Source of the DNA: Pseudorhodobacter aquimaris
Lineage (GTDB): Bacteria > Pseudomonadota > Alphaproteobacteria > Rhodobacterales > Rhodobacteraceae
Length of the DNA: 64,000 bases
Direction: 5' to 3'
NCBI RefSeq assembly: GCF_001202025.1
Contig: NZ_LGHS01000062.1
Coordinates: forward strand, 1-64,000
Shown: positions 47,374 through 56,350 of the stretch, in pieces
Layout of the letters: each line of letters begins with the position of its first letter
Position numbering within the stretch: the stretch's first letter is position 1
The notes under the pieces: generated by a model
The model's input: only the letters and a program-made list of their open reading frames with translations
What the model was told of the DNA's origin: nothing
Databases searched by the model: none
Translations under genes and position numbers: made by a program

Positions 47374-47580
47374 CTATTTCTTCAACGGGCAGGTATTTAC
47401 ACCGATCAGGCTATAGAGCGGGCAGGACCGGAACAATCCGGTGATCAGTGCCACCGCCCCGACAAGCCCCAGAACCCAGCGCCAGCCCAGTTCGGGCAGG
47501 GCAAAGAATGCAGCTATCAAGGCAATGCCAAGTACAATGCGCAAAACGCGGTCTGCACCGCCAACGTTGGTCTTGAACAT
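47374..47580 (-). CDS. DUF2892 (YgaP-like transmembrane) protein
   Basis: 68 residues. The start FKTNVGGADRVLRIVLGIALI and end FRSCPLYSLIGVNTCPLKK are typical of DUF2892: two membrane helices with a short cysteine-containing tail (CP..IGxxTC). The domain occurs alone or fused to rhodanese (YgaP). Role unknown. It is monocistronic. Confidence 0.88.
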   Translation of the reverse strand: MFKTNVGGADRVLRIVLGIALIAAFFALPELGWRWVLGLVGAVALITGLFRSCPLYSLIGVNTCPLKK

Positions 47581-47662
47581 ATCGGTCTCCTTGCTTGAGG
47601 TCGCAACACGCGGCCATTGGCATCAGGATAAGACATATTCACGTTGTTGCAATTGATGTAGA

Positions 47663-48535
47663 TCAGCCGCGCCCGCGTTTTTCAAACCGGGGAAGCATTG
47701 CACTGAAATCCTTGCCCTTGCCGCCCTCGGACTCAACAAAATCGGTGTAAAGCGCTGCGGCGGTTTGGCCCATTGGCGTATCCGCATCAACGGCCTCGGC
47801 GGCTTGCTGCGAAAGACGCAGATCCTTGAGCATCAGTTCGGCTGCAAATCCGGGGGTGTAGTCATTATCCGCCGGCGTTTTGGGACCAACACCGGGGGCA
47901 GGGCAATAGGCATTCATCGACCAAGAATAGCCCGAAGAGGTGGAGACCACATCAAACATCTTCTCGCGCGACAGGCCCAGCTTGTCGGCCAGGGCAAAAG
48001 CCTCGCAGGTGGCGATCATGGTGACACCAAGGATCATGTTGTTACAGATCTTGGCCGATTGTCCGGCCCCCGCATCGCCGCAATGCACGGCCTTTTGCCC
48101 CATGATATCAAAGAGCGGTTTTACCGTCGCAAACCCCGCATCAGACCCACCGACCATAAAGGTCAGCGTGCCCTCGGTCGCCCCTCCGACACCGCCGGAA
48201 ACCGGCGCGTCCAATGCGTCAAGCCCTGCGGCGGCGGCTTGTTCGGCCACGGCGCGTGTGCTTTCGACATCCACGGTGGAACAATCACACAGGACCGCGC
48301 CCGCCGTCATCGCCGGGATCAGCTCTGCCGCGACAGAGCGCAGGATCGCCCCGTTGGGCAGCATGGTGATCACCACATCCTTGCCCGTGGCGGCCTCTGC
48401 GCCGGTGGCTGCTGCGGCCACACCTTTTGGCATTGCCGCGCTCAGGTCGAAACCTGTGACCTCATGGCCCGCAGCCGCCAGATTGGCCGCCATTGGCCCG
48501 CCCATATTGCCCAACCCGATAAACCCGATTTTCAT
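47663..48535 (-). CDS. mmsB: 3-hydroxyisobutyrate dehydrogenase
   Basis: 290 residues. NAD-binding start MKIGFIGLGNMGGPMAANLA, substrate motif DAPVSGGVGGATEGTLTFMVGG, and catalytic lysine in GAGQSAKICNNMILG. The enzyme oxidises 3-hydroxyisobutyrate to methylmalonate semialdehyde in valine breakdown. Its start overlaps the hydrolase gene by four bases (ATGA). Last gene of the valine operon. Confidence 0.94.
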   Translation of the reverse strand: MKIGFIGLGNMGGPMAANLAAAGHEVTGFDLSAAMPKGVAAAATGAEAATGKDVVITMLPNGAILRSVAAELIPAMTAGAVLCDCSTVDVESTRAVAEQAAAAGLDALDAPVSGGVGGATEGTLTFMVGGSDAGFATVKPLFDIMGQKAVHCGDAGAGQSAKICNNMILGVTMIATCEAFALADKLGLSREKMFDVVSTSSGYSWSMNAYCPAPGVGPKTPADNDYTPGFAAELMLKDLRLSQQAAEAVDADTPMGQTAAALYTDFVESEGGKGKDFSAMLPRFEKRGRG

Positions 48536-49572
48536 ATATCATCCTCCACTGTCCAAGCCTGCGCGCCCAAGGGGGCGAGCATGGCGATCACTTCAGCCGC
48601 GCTAACGGCCTCGATACTTTCATGTAGCCAACGCGGGCTGCGGTCCTTGTCGATCACGGCGGCGCGTACGCCTTCCTGAAAATCGCTCATCTGTTGTGCG
48701 CGGTGGGTAAAGCGGTACTCCAGCTCCAACGCTTCGGCCAGATCGGGCGCAGGGCGCAGCCGGTTCTGGATCTCGATCGCGGCCCATGTAGCCAAAGGTG
48801 AGGCACGTTCTATGATCTCCAGCGTGGTTTGGGCGAATTCGCTTTTGTCCGCGCGCAGCGCTGCGATAATATTGGGGCAGGCCTCAGGCCCGAAAAGCCT
48901 GTCGATCTGTGATTGCTGTGGCGGCAGGCCCGCCTCGGGTGCGGGTTGCGTGTAACGTTCCAGCGCGGTGATACCCTCGGCCACCAAGGCGGCGGTCAGG
49001 GCGGGCCAGTCAGCCTCGGGTACGAAGTAATCGGCAAAGCCCGCATAGATCGCATCGCCTGGCCCCATGCGCGTGCCGGTTACGGCCAGATAGGCCCCCA
49101 GCCGCCCTGGCGCCCGCGCCAAGAGATAGGAGCCACCGACATCCGGCACCAATCCGATCGCACATTCCGGCATCGCAAGCTGGCTGCTTTCGCCAACGAC
49201 ACGGTGGCGGGCGTGACAGCCAACACCAACGCCGCCGCCCATGGTAAAGCCATGCATCAGGCTGACAACCGGCTTGGCATAGCGCGCGATGCGCAGGTTC
49301 ATCCGGTATTCCATGCGCCAGAACTGGCGGCCAAGACCGTAATCACCACGCGTGCCCGCATGATATAGCGCCGCAATATCCCCCCCGGCACAAAAGGCGC
49401 GGGGGCCGTCGGCATCAATAACCACCAGATCCACGGCGTCATCGTTTTCCCATGCAATCAAGGCGGTATCGAGCGCTTGGCACATGGTTTCGTTTAGGGC
49501 ATTCAGGACCTCGGGGCGGGTCAGCCTGATACGGCCGCAGCGCCCCTCGGTCCATGTTTTTATTTCAGTCAT
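48532..49572 (-). CDS. 3-hydroxyisobutyryl-CoA hydrolase (enoyl-CoA hydratase/isomerase fold)
   Basis: 346 residues of the crotonase family. The oxyanion-hole segments are RAFCAGGDIAALY and HGFTMGGGVGVGCHARHRV; MPECAIGLVPDVGGSYLLARAPG carries the glutamate and the PDVGG block characteristic of HIBCH rather than of hydratases, and the protein is longer than a hydratase. It releases free 3-hydroxyisobutyrate for MmsB. Coupled by ATGA overlaps to the acyl-CoA dehydrogenase before it and mmsB after it. Confidence 0.88.
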   Translation of the reverse strand: MTEIKTWTEGRCGRIRLTRPEVLNALNETMCQALDTALIAWENDDAVDLVVIDADGPRAFCAGGDIAALYHAGTRGDYGLGRQFWRMEYRMNLRIARYAKPVVSLMHGFTMGGGVGVGCHARHRVVGESSQLAMPECAIGLVPDVGGSYLLARAPGRLGAYLAVTGTRMGPGDAIYAGFADYFVPEADWPALTAALVAEGITALERYTQPAPEAGLPPQQSQIDRLFGPEACPNIIAALRADKSEFAQTTLEIIERASPLATWAAIEIQNRLRPAPDLAEALELEYRFTHRAQQMSDFQEGVRAAVIDKDRSPRWLHESIEAVSAAEVIAMLAPLGAQAWTVEDDI

Positions 49573-50717
49573 TCACGGTCCATTAACATTTGGCGACTGA
49601 TGATCAGGCGCATAATCTCATTGGTGCCTTCCAGGATCTGGTGAACGCGCAAATCACGCACGATCTTTTCGATCCCGTAGTCGGCAAGGTATCCATAGCC
49701 GCCATGCATCTGCAAACAGCTATTGGCAACGTCAAAGCAGACATCCGTCACGTAAAGTTTTGCCATCGCACAGAATTTCGATGCATCAGGCGCCTTCGCA
49801 TCATATTTTGCCGCAGCATGGCGCAGGAAAACCCGCGCGGTTTGCAGCTTTACCTCCATATCGGCCAGCCGGAATTGCAGGGCCTGGAACTGGTCAAGCG
49901 AGCGGCCAAAGGCCTTGCGCTCGGCCATATAGGTCATGGTGGCGTCCAAGGCACTTTGTGCGCCGCCCAAGGCACAGGCGGCAATGTTCAGGCGTCCACC
50001 ATCCAGCCCCGCCATCGCATAGGAAAAGCCGCGCCCTTCCTCACCCAAAAGGTTATCCAAGGGCACCGCGCAATCATCTAGTTGCACCTGCCGCGTGGGT
50101 TGCGCGCGCCAGCCCATCTTGTCCTCAAGCCCGCCAAAGGAAAGCCCCTCGGCACCATCCTCGACGATCAGCGCAGAGATCCCCTTGGGCCCGTCCGCGC
50201 CCGAGCGGGCCATGACGATATAGGCATCCGAATAGCCCCCGCCCGAGATAAAGGCCTTGGTGCCGGTCATGCGCCAGCCGTCATCGCCCTTGACCGCGCG
50301 CGTCTTCAACGCAGCCGCATCAGAGCCCGACCCCGGTTCGGTCAAACAATAGGAAAAAATAGTTTCCATTCCGCACAGTTTTGGTAACCAACGGGCTTTG
50401 GCCTCGGCGGAGCCGAACCGGTCAATCATGCCGCCGCACATATTATGGATCGACAAGAAGGCGGCGACTGAGGGGCAGGCCATCGACAGCGCCTCAAAAA
50501 CCAAGGTCGCATCTAGGCGCGATAGCCCCGATCCGCCGGATTCCTCGGACACATAGATTCCGCCAAGGCCAAGGGCCGCGACTTCGGGCCAAAGCGATTT
50601 GGGAATGTTTTCGGCCTTTTCCCAGTCTCGTGCAAAGGGGGCGATCTTTTCTTGCCCGAACCCTTGGGCCATTTCAAAAATTGCTTGCTGCTCTTCGGTC
50701 AGGGAAAGGTCCATCAT
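49569..50717 (-). CDS. acyl-CoA dehydrogenase, probable isobutyryl-CoA dehydrogenase
   Basis: 382 residues. Family blocks: MMDLSLTEEQQAIFEMAQ, the FAD-side motif YCLTEPGSGSDAAALKTRA, and the C-terminal QMHGGYGYLADYGIEKIVRDLRVHQILEGTNEIMR with the catalytic-loop glutamate region. Clustering with mmsB, HIBCH and mmsA points to isobutyryl-CoA as substrate, giving methacrylyl-CoA. From sequence alone other short branched acyl-CoAs remain possible. First of three overlapping genes. Confidence 0.88.
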   Translation of the reverse strand: MMDLSLTEEQQAIFEMAQGFGQEKIAPFARDWEKAENIPKSLWPEVAALGLGGIYVSEESGGSGLSRLDATLVFEALSMACPSVAAFLSIHNMCGGMIDRFGSAEAKARWLPKLCGMETIFSYCLTEPGSGSDAAALKTRAVKGDDGWRMTGTKAFISGGGYSDAYIVMARSGADGPKGISALIVEDGAEGLSFGGLEDKMGWRAQPTRQVQLDDCAVPLDNLLGEEGRGFSYAMAGLDGGRLNIAACALGGAQSALDATMTYMAERKAFGRSLDQFQALQFRLADMEVKLQTARVFLRHAAAKYDAKAPDASKFCAMAKLYVTDVCFDVANSCLQMHGGYGYLADYGIEKIVRDLRVHQILEGTNEIMRLIISRQMLMDRE

Positions 50718-50864
50718 ATCCTCACAAGATCAGAATTCAAAAAGTTGCGTTCTGCTTAATGCCCAACCATTTCAAGACTGTTTCAAGAGATTGCCAACCA
50801 TCATGCCGGATCGGAATATCGATAGGGAAGGAGGGCGCGAACGCCCCCCAAATGTCGCTTTGGA

Positions 50865-52364
50865 TCAATCCATAGCTTTGAAGTGGAACTCTCCGCCTTC
50901 TTTCAGGCCCGATGGCCAGCGCGAGGTTACGGTTTTTGTCCGTGTATAGAAACGGAACGCATCCGGCCCGTGCTGGTTCAAATCGCCAAAGCCGGATTTC
51001 TTCCAGCCGCCAAAGGTGTGATAGGCCAGCGGAACCGGGATTGGCACGTTAATGCCGACCATGCCCACGTTGATCCGGCTGGCGAAATCGCGCGCCGTGT
51101 CACCGTCGCGGGTAAAGATCGCGGTGCCATTGCCGTATTCGTGGTCCATGGCATAGCCGATTGCTTCTTCATAGGAGTCGGCGCGAACCGTGCACAGAAC
51201 CGGACCGAAGATCTCTTTCTTGTAGATGTCCATATCGGTGGTCACATCGTCAAACAGATGCGGCCCGACGAAATAGCCGTCCTCATAGCCCTGCAATTTG
51301 AAGCCGCGACCATCGACGACCAGCTTGGCGCCTTGCTCTACACCGGATTCGACCAGTTTGAGGATGTTGGCTTTGGCCGCAGCCGTCACAACAGGACCGT
51401 AATCCACGTCATTGCCAGCGGTATAAGGGCCGACCTTCAGCTTTTCGATCCGTGGAACCAGCTTTTCAACCAGACGGTCAGCGGTTTCCTTGCCCACTGG
51501 CACGGCCACCGAAATCGCCATGCAGCGTTCGCCCGCAGCGCCGTAACCGGCACCGATCAACGCATCGGCGGCCTGATCAAGATCGGCATCCGGCATGATG
51601 ATCATGTGGTTCTTGGCACCGCCGAAGCATTGAACGCGCTTGCCGTTAGAGCAGCCACGGCCATAGATATATTCGGCAATCGGGGTGGAGCCGACAAAGC
51701 CGATGGCCTGAATGGTCTCATTGTCGAGGATCGCATCGACCGAATCCTTGTCGCCATTGATGACCTGCAAAACACCGTCGGGCAGACCGGCCTCTTTGAA
51801 GAGTTCGGCCAGCATCAGGGGAACGGTCGGGTCGCGCTCGGATGGCTTCAGGATGAAGGCGTTGCCGGACGAAAGTGCCGGTCCCATTTTCCACAGCGGG
51901 ATCATCGCCGGGAAGTTAAAGGGCGTGATGCCCGCAGCCACGCCCAAAGGCTGACGCATGGAATACATGTCGATGCCCGGACCGGCGGCATCGGTGAATT
52001 CACCTTTCAGCATCTGGGCGGCGCCGATGCAATATTCGATGACTTCCAGCCCGCGCTGCACGTCGCCTTTGGCGTCGGGGATGGTCTTGCCGTGCTCGCG
52101 CGAGAGGGCCTCGGCCAGCTTGTCCATGTCGCGGTTGATCAGGCCAACCATCGCCATCATCACGCGACCGCGCTTTTGCGGGTTGGTCGCACCCCATGCA
52201 GGCTGTGCCTTGGCGGCATCGGCAACGGCTGCGTCCAACTCGGCCTTGGTGGCCAGTGGCACGCGTGCCTGCACTTCACCTGTTGCAGGGTTCATGACAT
52301 CGGCAAAGCGGCCCGATGTGCCTTTGACGTGGCGGCCGTTGATCCAATGGGTAAGCTCTTGCAT
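50865..52364 (-). CDS. mmsA: methylmalonate-semialdehyde dehydrogenase (CoA-acylating)
   Basis: 499 residues from ATG 52362-52364, preceded by AGAGGAGG. It converts methylmalonate semialdehyde to propionyl-CoA and CO2, joining valine and myo-inositol degradation. ALDH-fold blocks: FNFPAMIPLWKMGPALSSGN, GFVGSTPIAEYIYGRG, and the catalytic cysteine in GYGAAGERCMAISVAVPVG. Separated by 147 bases from the three-gene unit downstream. Divergent from the LysR gene, its likely regulator. Confidence 0.94.
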   Translation of the reverse strand: MQELTHWINGRHVKGTSGRFADVMNPATGEVQARVPLATKAELDAAVADAAKAQPAWGATNPQKRGRVMMAMVGLINRDMDKLAEALSREHGKTIPDAKGDVQRGLEVIEYCIGAAQMLKGEFTDAAGPGIDMYSMRQPLGVAAGITPFNFPAMIPLWKMGPALSSGNAFILKPSERDPTVPLMLAELFKEAGLPDGVLQVINGDKDSVDAILDNETIQAIGFVGSTPIAEYIYGRGCSNGKRVQCFGGAKNHMIIMPDADLDQAADALIGAGYGAAGERCMAISVAVPVGKETADRLVEKLVPRIEKLKVGPYTAGNDVDYGPVVTAAAKANILKLVESGVEQGAKLVVDGRGFKLQGYEDGYFVGPHLFDDVTTDMDIYKKEIFGPVLCTVRADSYEEAIGYAMDHEYGNGTAIFTRDGDTARDFASRINVGMVGINVPIPVPLAYHTFGGWKKSGFGDLNQHGPDAFRFYTRTKTVTSRWPSGLKEGGEFHFKAMD

Positions 52365-52448
52365 GGTATCCTCCTCTGGGGTTTTCATGGTTGTCCATAC
52401 TCTAGCCTTGCAAATATGCCCGATAAAGAGGTAATATGTCAAAAGCGT

Positions 52449-52464
52449 TTTGCATTTTTGCAAA
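52449..52464. promoter_or_regulatory. dyad between mmsA and the LysR gene
   Basis: TTTGCA-TTTT-TGCAAA is a symmetric element ten bases before the LysR start; a further TTGCAAA lies at 52408-52414, between it and mmsA. They could be sites for the LysR protein. Inference from position and symmetry only. Confidence 0.4.
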
Positions 52465-52473
52465 GGGGCGTGG

Positions 52474-53364
52474 ATGGACTGGGACGACTTGCGCATATTT
52501 CTGGCGGTTGCCAGATCGGAAAGCCTTTCTGGGGCGGGCAAAGCATTGCGGATTGACCCGGCCACTGTGGGCAGGCGGATTGCGCGGCTGGAGGGCACCC
52601 TATCGGCCCGGCTGTTCAGCAAGACCCCGCAGGGCTATGCGCTGACCAAAGACGGGCAACGTCTGATGGATCCGGCCCTGGCGGCGGAGACCGCGCTTGC
52701 CAGTGCGCAAGACCGGCTGCGCAATGAAGACGATGGGCTGACTGGTCAAATCCGTCTTGGGGCGCCGGACGGGGCGGCGAATTATCTTTTGCCCCAGGTT
52801 CTGACGGGGATCACAGCGCAAAATCCGGGGCTGGAGGTGCAGCTTGTCGCCTTGCCGCGCGTGTTTAACCTGTCAAAACGCGAAGCGGATATGGCGGTCG
52901 CCGTGTCACGCCCCGAAACGGGACGGCTGACGGTTCAAAAGCTGACGGATTACCACCTGCATCTTGCTGCCTCGCGGGACTATCTGGCGCAGAATGCAAA
53001 GATCACCTGCCGCGAGGATCTGCAAAACCACCGGATCATCGGCTATATCCCCGATATGATTTTTGACAAGGAACTGGATTATCTGGATGAGATCGGTTCT
53101 GCAGTGCCCGAGATTTCATCCAATTCGGTTTCAGTACAAACACAGCTGATGCGGGCAGGGGGCGGCGTGGGTATGGTCCATGATTTTGCGATGCCCTTCG
53201 CACCTGAACTGCAGCGCGTTTTGCCGCAGGATGTCTCGCTTACCCGCAGCTTCTGGCTGGTGCGCCATGCCGATGATGCAAAAATTGAGCGGTTGAACCG
53301 GTTTGCAGAGCTTTTGGCCACAGGCGTGCGCCGTGAATTGCTGCGTCTTGAAGCTTTGACTTGA
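52474..53364 (+). CDS. LysR family transcriptional regulator
   Basis: 296 residues from ATG 52474 with AAAGGGG upstream. Winged helix N-terminus MDWDDLRIFLAVARSESLSG, GAGKALRIDPATVGRRIARLE and LFSKTPQGYALTKDGQ; the rest is a LysR substrate-binding domain. It is transcribed away from mmsA with 109 bases between the starts, so control of mmsA and its own gene is likely. The inducer cannot be told; methylmalonate semialdehyde-pathway intermediates are reasonable guesses. Confidence 0.92.
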   Translation: MDWDDLRIFLAVARSESLSGAGKALRIDPATVGRRIARLEGTLSARLFSKTPQGYALTKDGQRLMDPALAAETALASAQDRLRNEDDGLTGQIRLGAPDGAANYLLPQVLTGITAQNPGLEVQLVALPRVFNLSKREADMAVAVSRPETGRLTVQKLTDYHLHLAASRDYLAQNAKITCREDLQNHRIIGYIPDMIFDKELDYLDEIGSAVPEISSNSVSVQTQLMRAGGGVGMVHDFAMPFAPELQRVLPQDVSLTRSFWLVRHADDAKIERLNRFAELLATGVRRELLRLEALT

Positions 53365-53416
53365 CAGCTTGCCCGCAAATGCCAACGCTATCCCAAGATG
53401 CCAAAGGGAGATCGCT

Positions 53417-53851
53417 ATGCTGGTGCAACAAATTCTTCAGTCCAAACCCACCCAAGGAGTCCTGACGCTTGCGCCCACGGCGACGTTAAGCGAAGCGGCG
53501 GCGCTGTTGTCTGAAAAGCGTATCGGGGCGATCATCATCTCAAAGGATGGAAAGCACCCGCTTGGCATTTTGTCAGAACGTGACATCGTGCGTGAATTGG
53601 GTAAGCGCGGGGTCGGCTGTATGTCGGATGGCGTCGAGAGCGTGATGACCTCCAAGCTGATCTGCTGTACCAAGAAAGACAGTGCGGACGGTGTGATGCA
53701 GATCATGACGGACGGCCGCTTTCGCCATATGCCGGTGATGGAGGGAGAGGAGATGACGGGTCTTGTCTCCATCGGTGACGTGGTCAAGGCCCGCCTGTCA
53801 GAGCTGGCGATGGAAAAAGACGCGCTGGAGGGCATGATCAAGGGGTTTTAA
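53417..53851 (+). CDS. CBS domain pair protein
   Basis: 144 residues from ATG 53417 (GGGAG upstream). Two CBS motifs cover almost the whole protein: VLTLAPTATLSEAAALLSEKRIGAIIIS with PLGILSERDIVRELGKRG, and VESVMTSKLICCTKKDSADGVMQIMTDGRFRHMPVME with GLVSIGDVVKARLSEL. Such stand-alone CBS pairs bind adenine nucleotides and regulate partners. No partner is evident nearby. Confidence 0.9.
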   Translation: MLVQQILQSKPTQGVLTLAPTATLSEAAALLSEKRIGAIIISKDGKHPLGILSERDIVRELGKRGVGCMSDGVESVMTSKLICCTKKDSADGVMQIMTDGRFRHMPVMEGEEMTGLVSIGDVVKARLSELAMEKDALEGMIKGF

Positions 53852-53926
53852 GCCGAGAAAAGTGGTGTTTCTGCTTGCAATGGACGGCGCAATATTGTTG
53901 CGTTAACCGTCAAATCAGGAGTTGCC

Positions 53927-54427
53927 ATGCGTACCGGCCTATACCCCGGAACTTTCGACCCAATCACCTTGGGCCATACCGATATTATCCAGCGTGCGAT
54001 GGGGCTGGTCGATAAGCTGGTGATTGGCGTTGCCATAAACCGCGACAAGAACCCCCTGTTCACGCTGGAAGAGCGGGTGGCGATGGTCGAGGCGGAATGT
54101 GCGCCGATCGTGGCCAACACGGGCGGACAAATTGTGGTTCATCCGTTTGACAATTTGCTGATTGATTGTGCCCGCGATGTGGGGGCCAGCGTCATAGTGC
54201 GGGGGCTGCGTGCCGTGGCCGATTTTGAGTATGAATTTCAAATGGTTGGCATGAACCGCGCGATGGATGCCTCGATTGAGACGGTGTTTATGATGGCCGA
54301 TGCCCGCCGTCAGGCCATTGCCTCAAAGCTGGTCAAAGAGATCGCGCGGCTTGACGGGGACGTTTCCAAATTCGTTCCGCCCGCCGTGCGCGATGCTTTG
54401 GTTGAACGCTATAGCCAGAAAAACTGA
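53927..54427 (+). CDS. coaD: phosphopantetheine adenylyltransferase
   Basis: 166 residues. MRTGLYPGTFDPITLGHTDII holds the nucleotidyltransferase T/HxGH motif; GLRAVADFEYEFQMVGMNRAMD and ETVFMMADARRQAIASKLVKEIARLDGDVSKFVP complete the CoaD pattern (the ISST-type loop reads IASK). It joins ATP and 4'-phosphopantetheine into dephospho-CoA, the penultimate step of CoA synthesis. Monocistronic; convergent with the DUF1127 gene. Confidence 0.95.
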   Translation: MRTGLYPGTFDPITLGHTDIIQRAMGLVDKLVIGVAINRDKNPLFTLEERVAMVEAECAPIVANTGGQIVVHPFDNLLIDCARDVGASVIVRGLRAVADFEYEFQMVGMNRAMDASIETVFMMADARRQAIASKLVKEIARLDGDVSKFVPPAVRDALVERYSQKN

Positions 54428-54435
54428 GGCAGCCC

Positions 54436-54597
54436 TTAGTTCCAGACCGCTTGGCGTGCGATCCGGTCGGCATCGCCGCGATATAGTCCTACGTCAAGGG
54501 CGACATCTCGGGGCAAGCGAGCGATTTCGTTGCGGGTTTTGGTATAGAGGGCGTAATTGCCGAAGGCGGTTTTAAGGCGGTTAATAAGGTTTTTCAT
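54436..54597 (-). CDS. small DUF1127-type protein
   Basis: 53 residues from ATG 54595-54597, preceded by GAGGAAG. MKNLINRLKTAFGNYALYTK is followed by the DUF1127-like RNEIARLPRDVALDVGLYRGDADRIARQAVW. The open frame upstream is unsupported. Small arginine-rich proteins of this type can act as RNA-binding regulators in alphaproteobacteria; not tested here. A half-operator-like GCGCTAAC lies upstream at 54671-54678. Confidence 0.82.
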   Translation of the reverse strand: MKNLINRLKTAFGNYALYTKTRNEIARLPRDVALDVGLYRGDADRIARQAVWN

Positions 54598-54799
54598 GTT
54601 CTTCCTCACATACATCTGAAGGGTTGGCCCTATGCCAGCCGATCTCTCCTCTATATTGGGGCATCTGGTTGCGCTAACAACTGCTGTGTCGACCATGCCG
54701 CCATGCACAGGGCGCATAGCTGATTCGACCGAAAATGAGCACACAGGGACCGAGCCTTAAACTGTGAGTATTAAAAAGTACCTCAGCATCCTGGCGCTT

Positions 54800-55060
54800 T
54801 GAAAAAGCTTATAAGATCTCGGCGGTCGAGCGGCAGAAAGAGGGACCGCGCGCCGCATCTGGTCTTTGTGGCTATCCGGATTGTCGATGATGACCCATCA
54901 TCGGAACTTGGCATAGGGGGCGGACATCCCACCGCTTATTGTCCCGTTGGCCACCCAAGCCGCATCCAGCCGGTCGGGTCTTAGGGCGTCGGTGGTCTGC
55001 ATTGGCAATGATCCTGCTGCCGTCGCACATGCGATCCCGTTCTGGCTTTCCGTGGCCTCG
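54800..55060 (-). pseudogene. IS630-family transposase fragment
   Basis: On the minus strand a degenerate frame reads LPMQTTDALRPDRLDAAWVA, then NGTISGG, a stop, and VIIDNPDSHKDQMRRAV. This matches the central IS630 block (TT..ALR.DR.DAPWV.DGPI.G followed by VIxDNLGSHKgkavRrAI) that holds the second catalytic aspartate. About ten codons between the two halves are missing, a TGA interrupts, and both ends are lost. The outer limits are approximate. It fills most of the gap between the DUF1127 gene and gap. Confidence 0.72.
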
Positions 55061-55132
55061 CATCGACAAGCGCAACGTCGGATCTAATCCCGAAGTCTGA
55101 CCCTCAAAGGCAGAGGCATGCCTTGGTGCGGG

Positions 55133-55148
55133 ATAAGGCGCGCCTTAT
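55133..55148. repeat. 16-bp perfect palindrome
   Basis: ATAAGGCGCGCCTTAT is fully self-complementary. It lies between the IS630 fragment and gap. It might be a protein-binding site or a leftover of the insertion; no other copy was noticed in the window. Confidence 0.5.
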
Positions 55149-55158
55149 ACCACAGAGA

Positions 55159-55188
55159 AATGGCCTGCCGCAAAATGGACAGGCCATT
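55159..55188 (-). terminator. hairpin downstream of gap
   Basis: AATGGCCTG (55159-55167) pairs with CAGGCCATT (55180-55188) over a 12-base loop. On the minus strand it follows the gap stop after about 65 bases; its T-run is weak (TTTCTCT), so efficiency is doubtful. Confidence 0.5.
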
Positions 55189-55253
55189 AACGATTTATGG
55201 CAGAGGCGTGCGCAATGTCGCCCCCTTTTATGCAAGATATTTACGACGCAGGG

Positions 55254-56255
55254 CTAAAGAAATTTGCCCATCGCCACCGCCGTGTCGGCCATGCGGTTGG
55301 AAAAGCCCCATTCATTATCATACCAAGTCAGGATCCGGACCATATTGCCGTCCAGAACCTTGGTTTGGTCCAGATGGAAGATGGAAGAACGCGGATCATG
55401 ATTGAAGTCCGATGACACATTTGGTTGGTCGGTGAACCCCAGAACCCCTTTGAGCGGCCCGTTCGCCGCAGCGATAATGGCGGCGTTTACCTCTTCGACC
55501 GTCGTGGCGCGTGCCGCCTCAAAGGTCAGATCCACCACAGAGACATTCGGTGTCGGCACACGGATGGCGACCCCGTCGAGTTTGCCGTTAAGCTCGGGCA
55601 AGACCAGACCTACAGCCTTTGCCGCCCCGGTAGATGTCGGGATCATCGAAAGCGCCGCTGCACGTCCGCGATACAGATCCTTGTGCAATGTGTCCAAAGT
55701 CGGCTGATCACCGGTATAAGAGTGGATCGTGGTCATGAAGCCTTTGGTGATACCGATCGCATCATTCAGCACCTTCACCACCGGCGAAAGACAGTTCGTC
55801 GTACAAGACGCGTTAGAGACAATCACATCCGCCGCCGTCAGCGTGTCATGGTTTACACCGTAAACGATGGTTTTATCCGCCCCTTTGGACGGTGCCGAGA
55901 CCAAAACCCGGCTTGCCCCGTTTTCCAGATGCACAGAGGCCTTTTCCTTGTCGGTAAAAATGCCAGTGCATTCCAGAACAATATCGATATCACCCCAAGG
56001 CAGTTCCGCGGGGTTGCGGATCGCGGTCACGGCAATCGGGCCGCGGCCCACGTCAATCGAGGTTTCAGTGGTTTTGACCTCGGCCGGAAAGCGACCGTGC
56101 ACCGAATCAAAACGCAGCATATGCGCGTTGCTTTCCACGGGGCCCAGATCATTGATCGCGACCACCTCGATATCGGTGCGGCCGGATTCCACAATTGCGC
56201 GCAAGACGTTGCGGCCGATACGGCCAAATCCATTGATAGCGACTTTGACAGTCAT
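55254..56255 (-). CDS. gap: glyceraldehyde-3-phosphate dehydrogenase, NAD-type
   Basis: 333 residues from ATG 56253-56255 (GGAGAA upstream). [17 protein letters not shown], then VVAINDLG with Asp36, the residue that binds the NAD ribose in glycolytic enzymes. Catalytic C151 in [12 protein letters not shown] and H178 in [10 protein letters not shown]. It interconverts glyceraldehyde 3-phosphate and 1,3-bisphosphoglycerate. A LacI-type operator lies 43 bases upstream. Second of two gap genes in line; the other carries Ala36. Confidence 0.93.
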   Translation of the reverse strand: MTVKVAINGFGRIGRNVLRAIVESGRTDIEVVAINDLGPVESNAHMLRFDSVHGRFPAEVKTTETSIDVGRGPIAVTAIRNPAELPWGDIDIVLECTGIFTDKEKASVHLENGASRVLVSAPSKGADKTIVYGVNHDTLTAADVIVSNASCTTNCLSPVVKVLNDAIGITKGFMTTIHSYTGDQPTLDTLHKDLYRGRAAALSMIPTSTGAAKAVGLVLPELNGKLDGVAIRVPTPNVSVVDLTFEAARATTVEEVNAAIIAAANGPLKGVLGFTDQPNVSSDFNHDPRSSIFHLDQTKVLDGNMVRILTWYDNEWGFSNRMADTAVAMGKFL

Positions 56256-56297
56256 GGCAGGTTCTCCATGCTTGGATCGGGGCGGGACGCCCTGATT

Positions 56298-56309
56298 GCT
56301 AGCGCTAAC
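56298..56309. promoter_or_regulatory. LacI-type operator upstream of gap
   Basis: GCTAGCGCTAAC differs by one base from the perfect palindrome before edd (GTTAGCGCTAAC). It lies 43 bases before the gap start, between it and the 47-residue protein gene. Confidence 0.62.
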
Positions 56310-56350
56310 ATCACGATTTAAGCGCAAGTTTCAAGCATAGCTTGCCCTAT

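Noticed and set aside
50883-52556. 557-residue plus-strand frame opposite mmsA
   Set aside because: Antisense shadow of the well supported mmsA; composition is unlike a real protein and it runs into the LysR promoter region.
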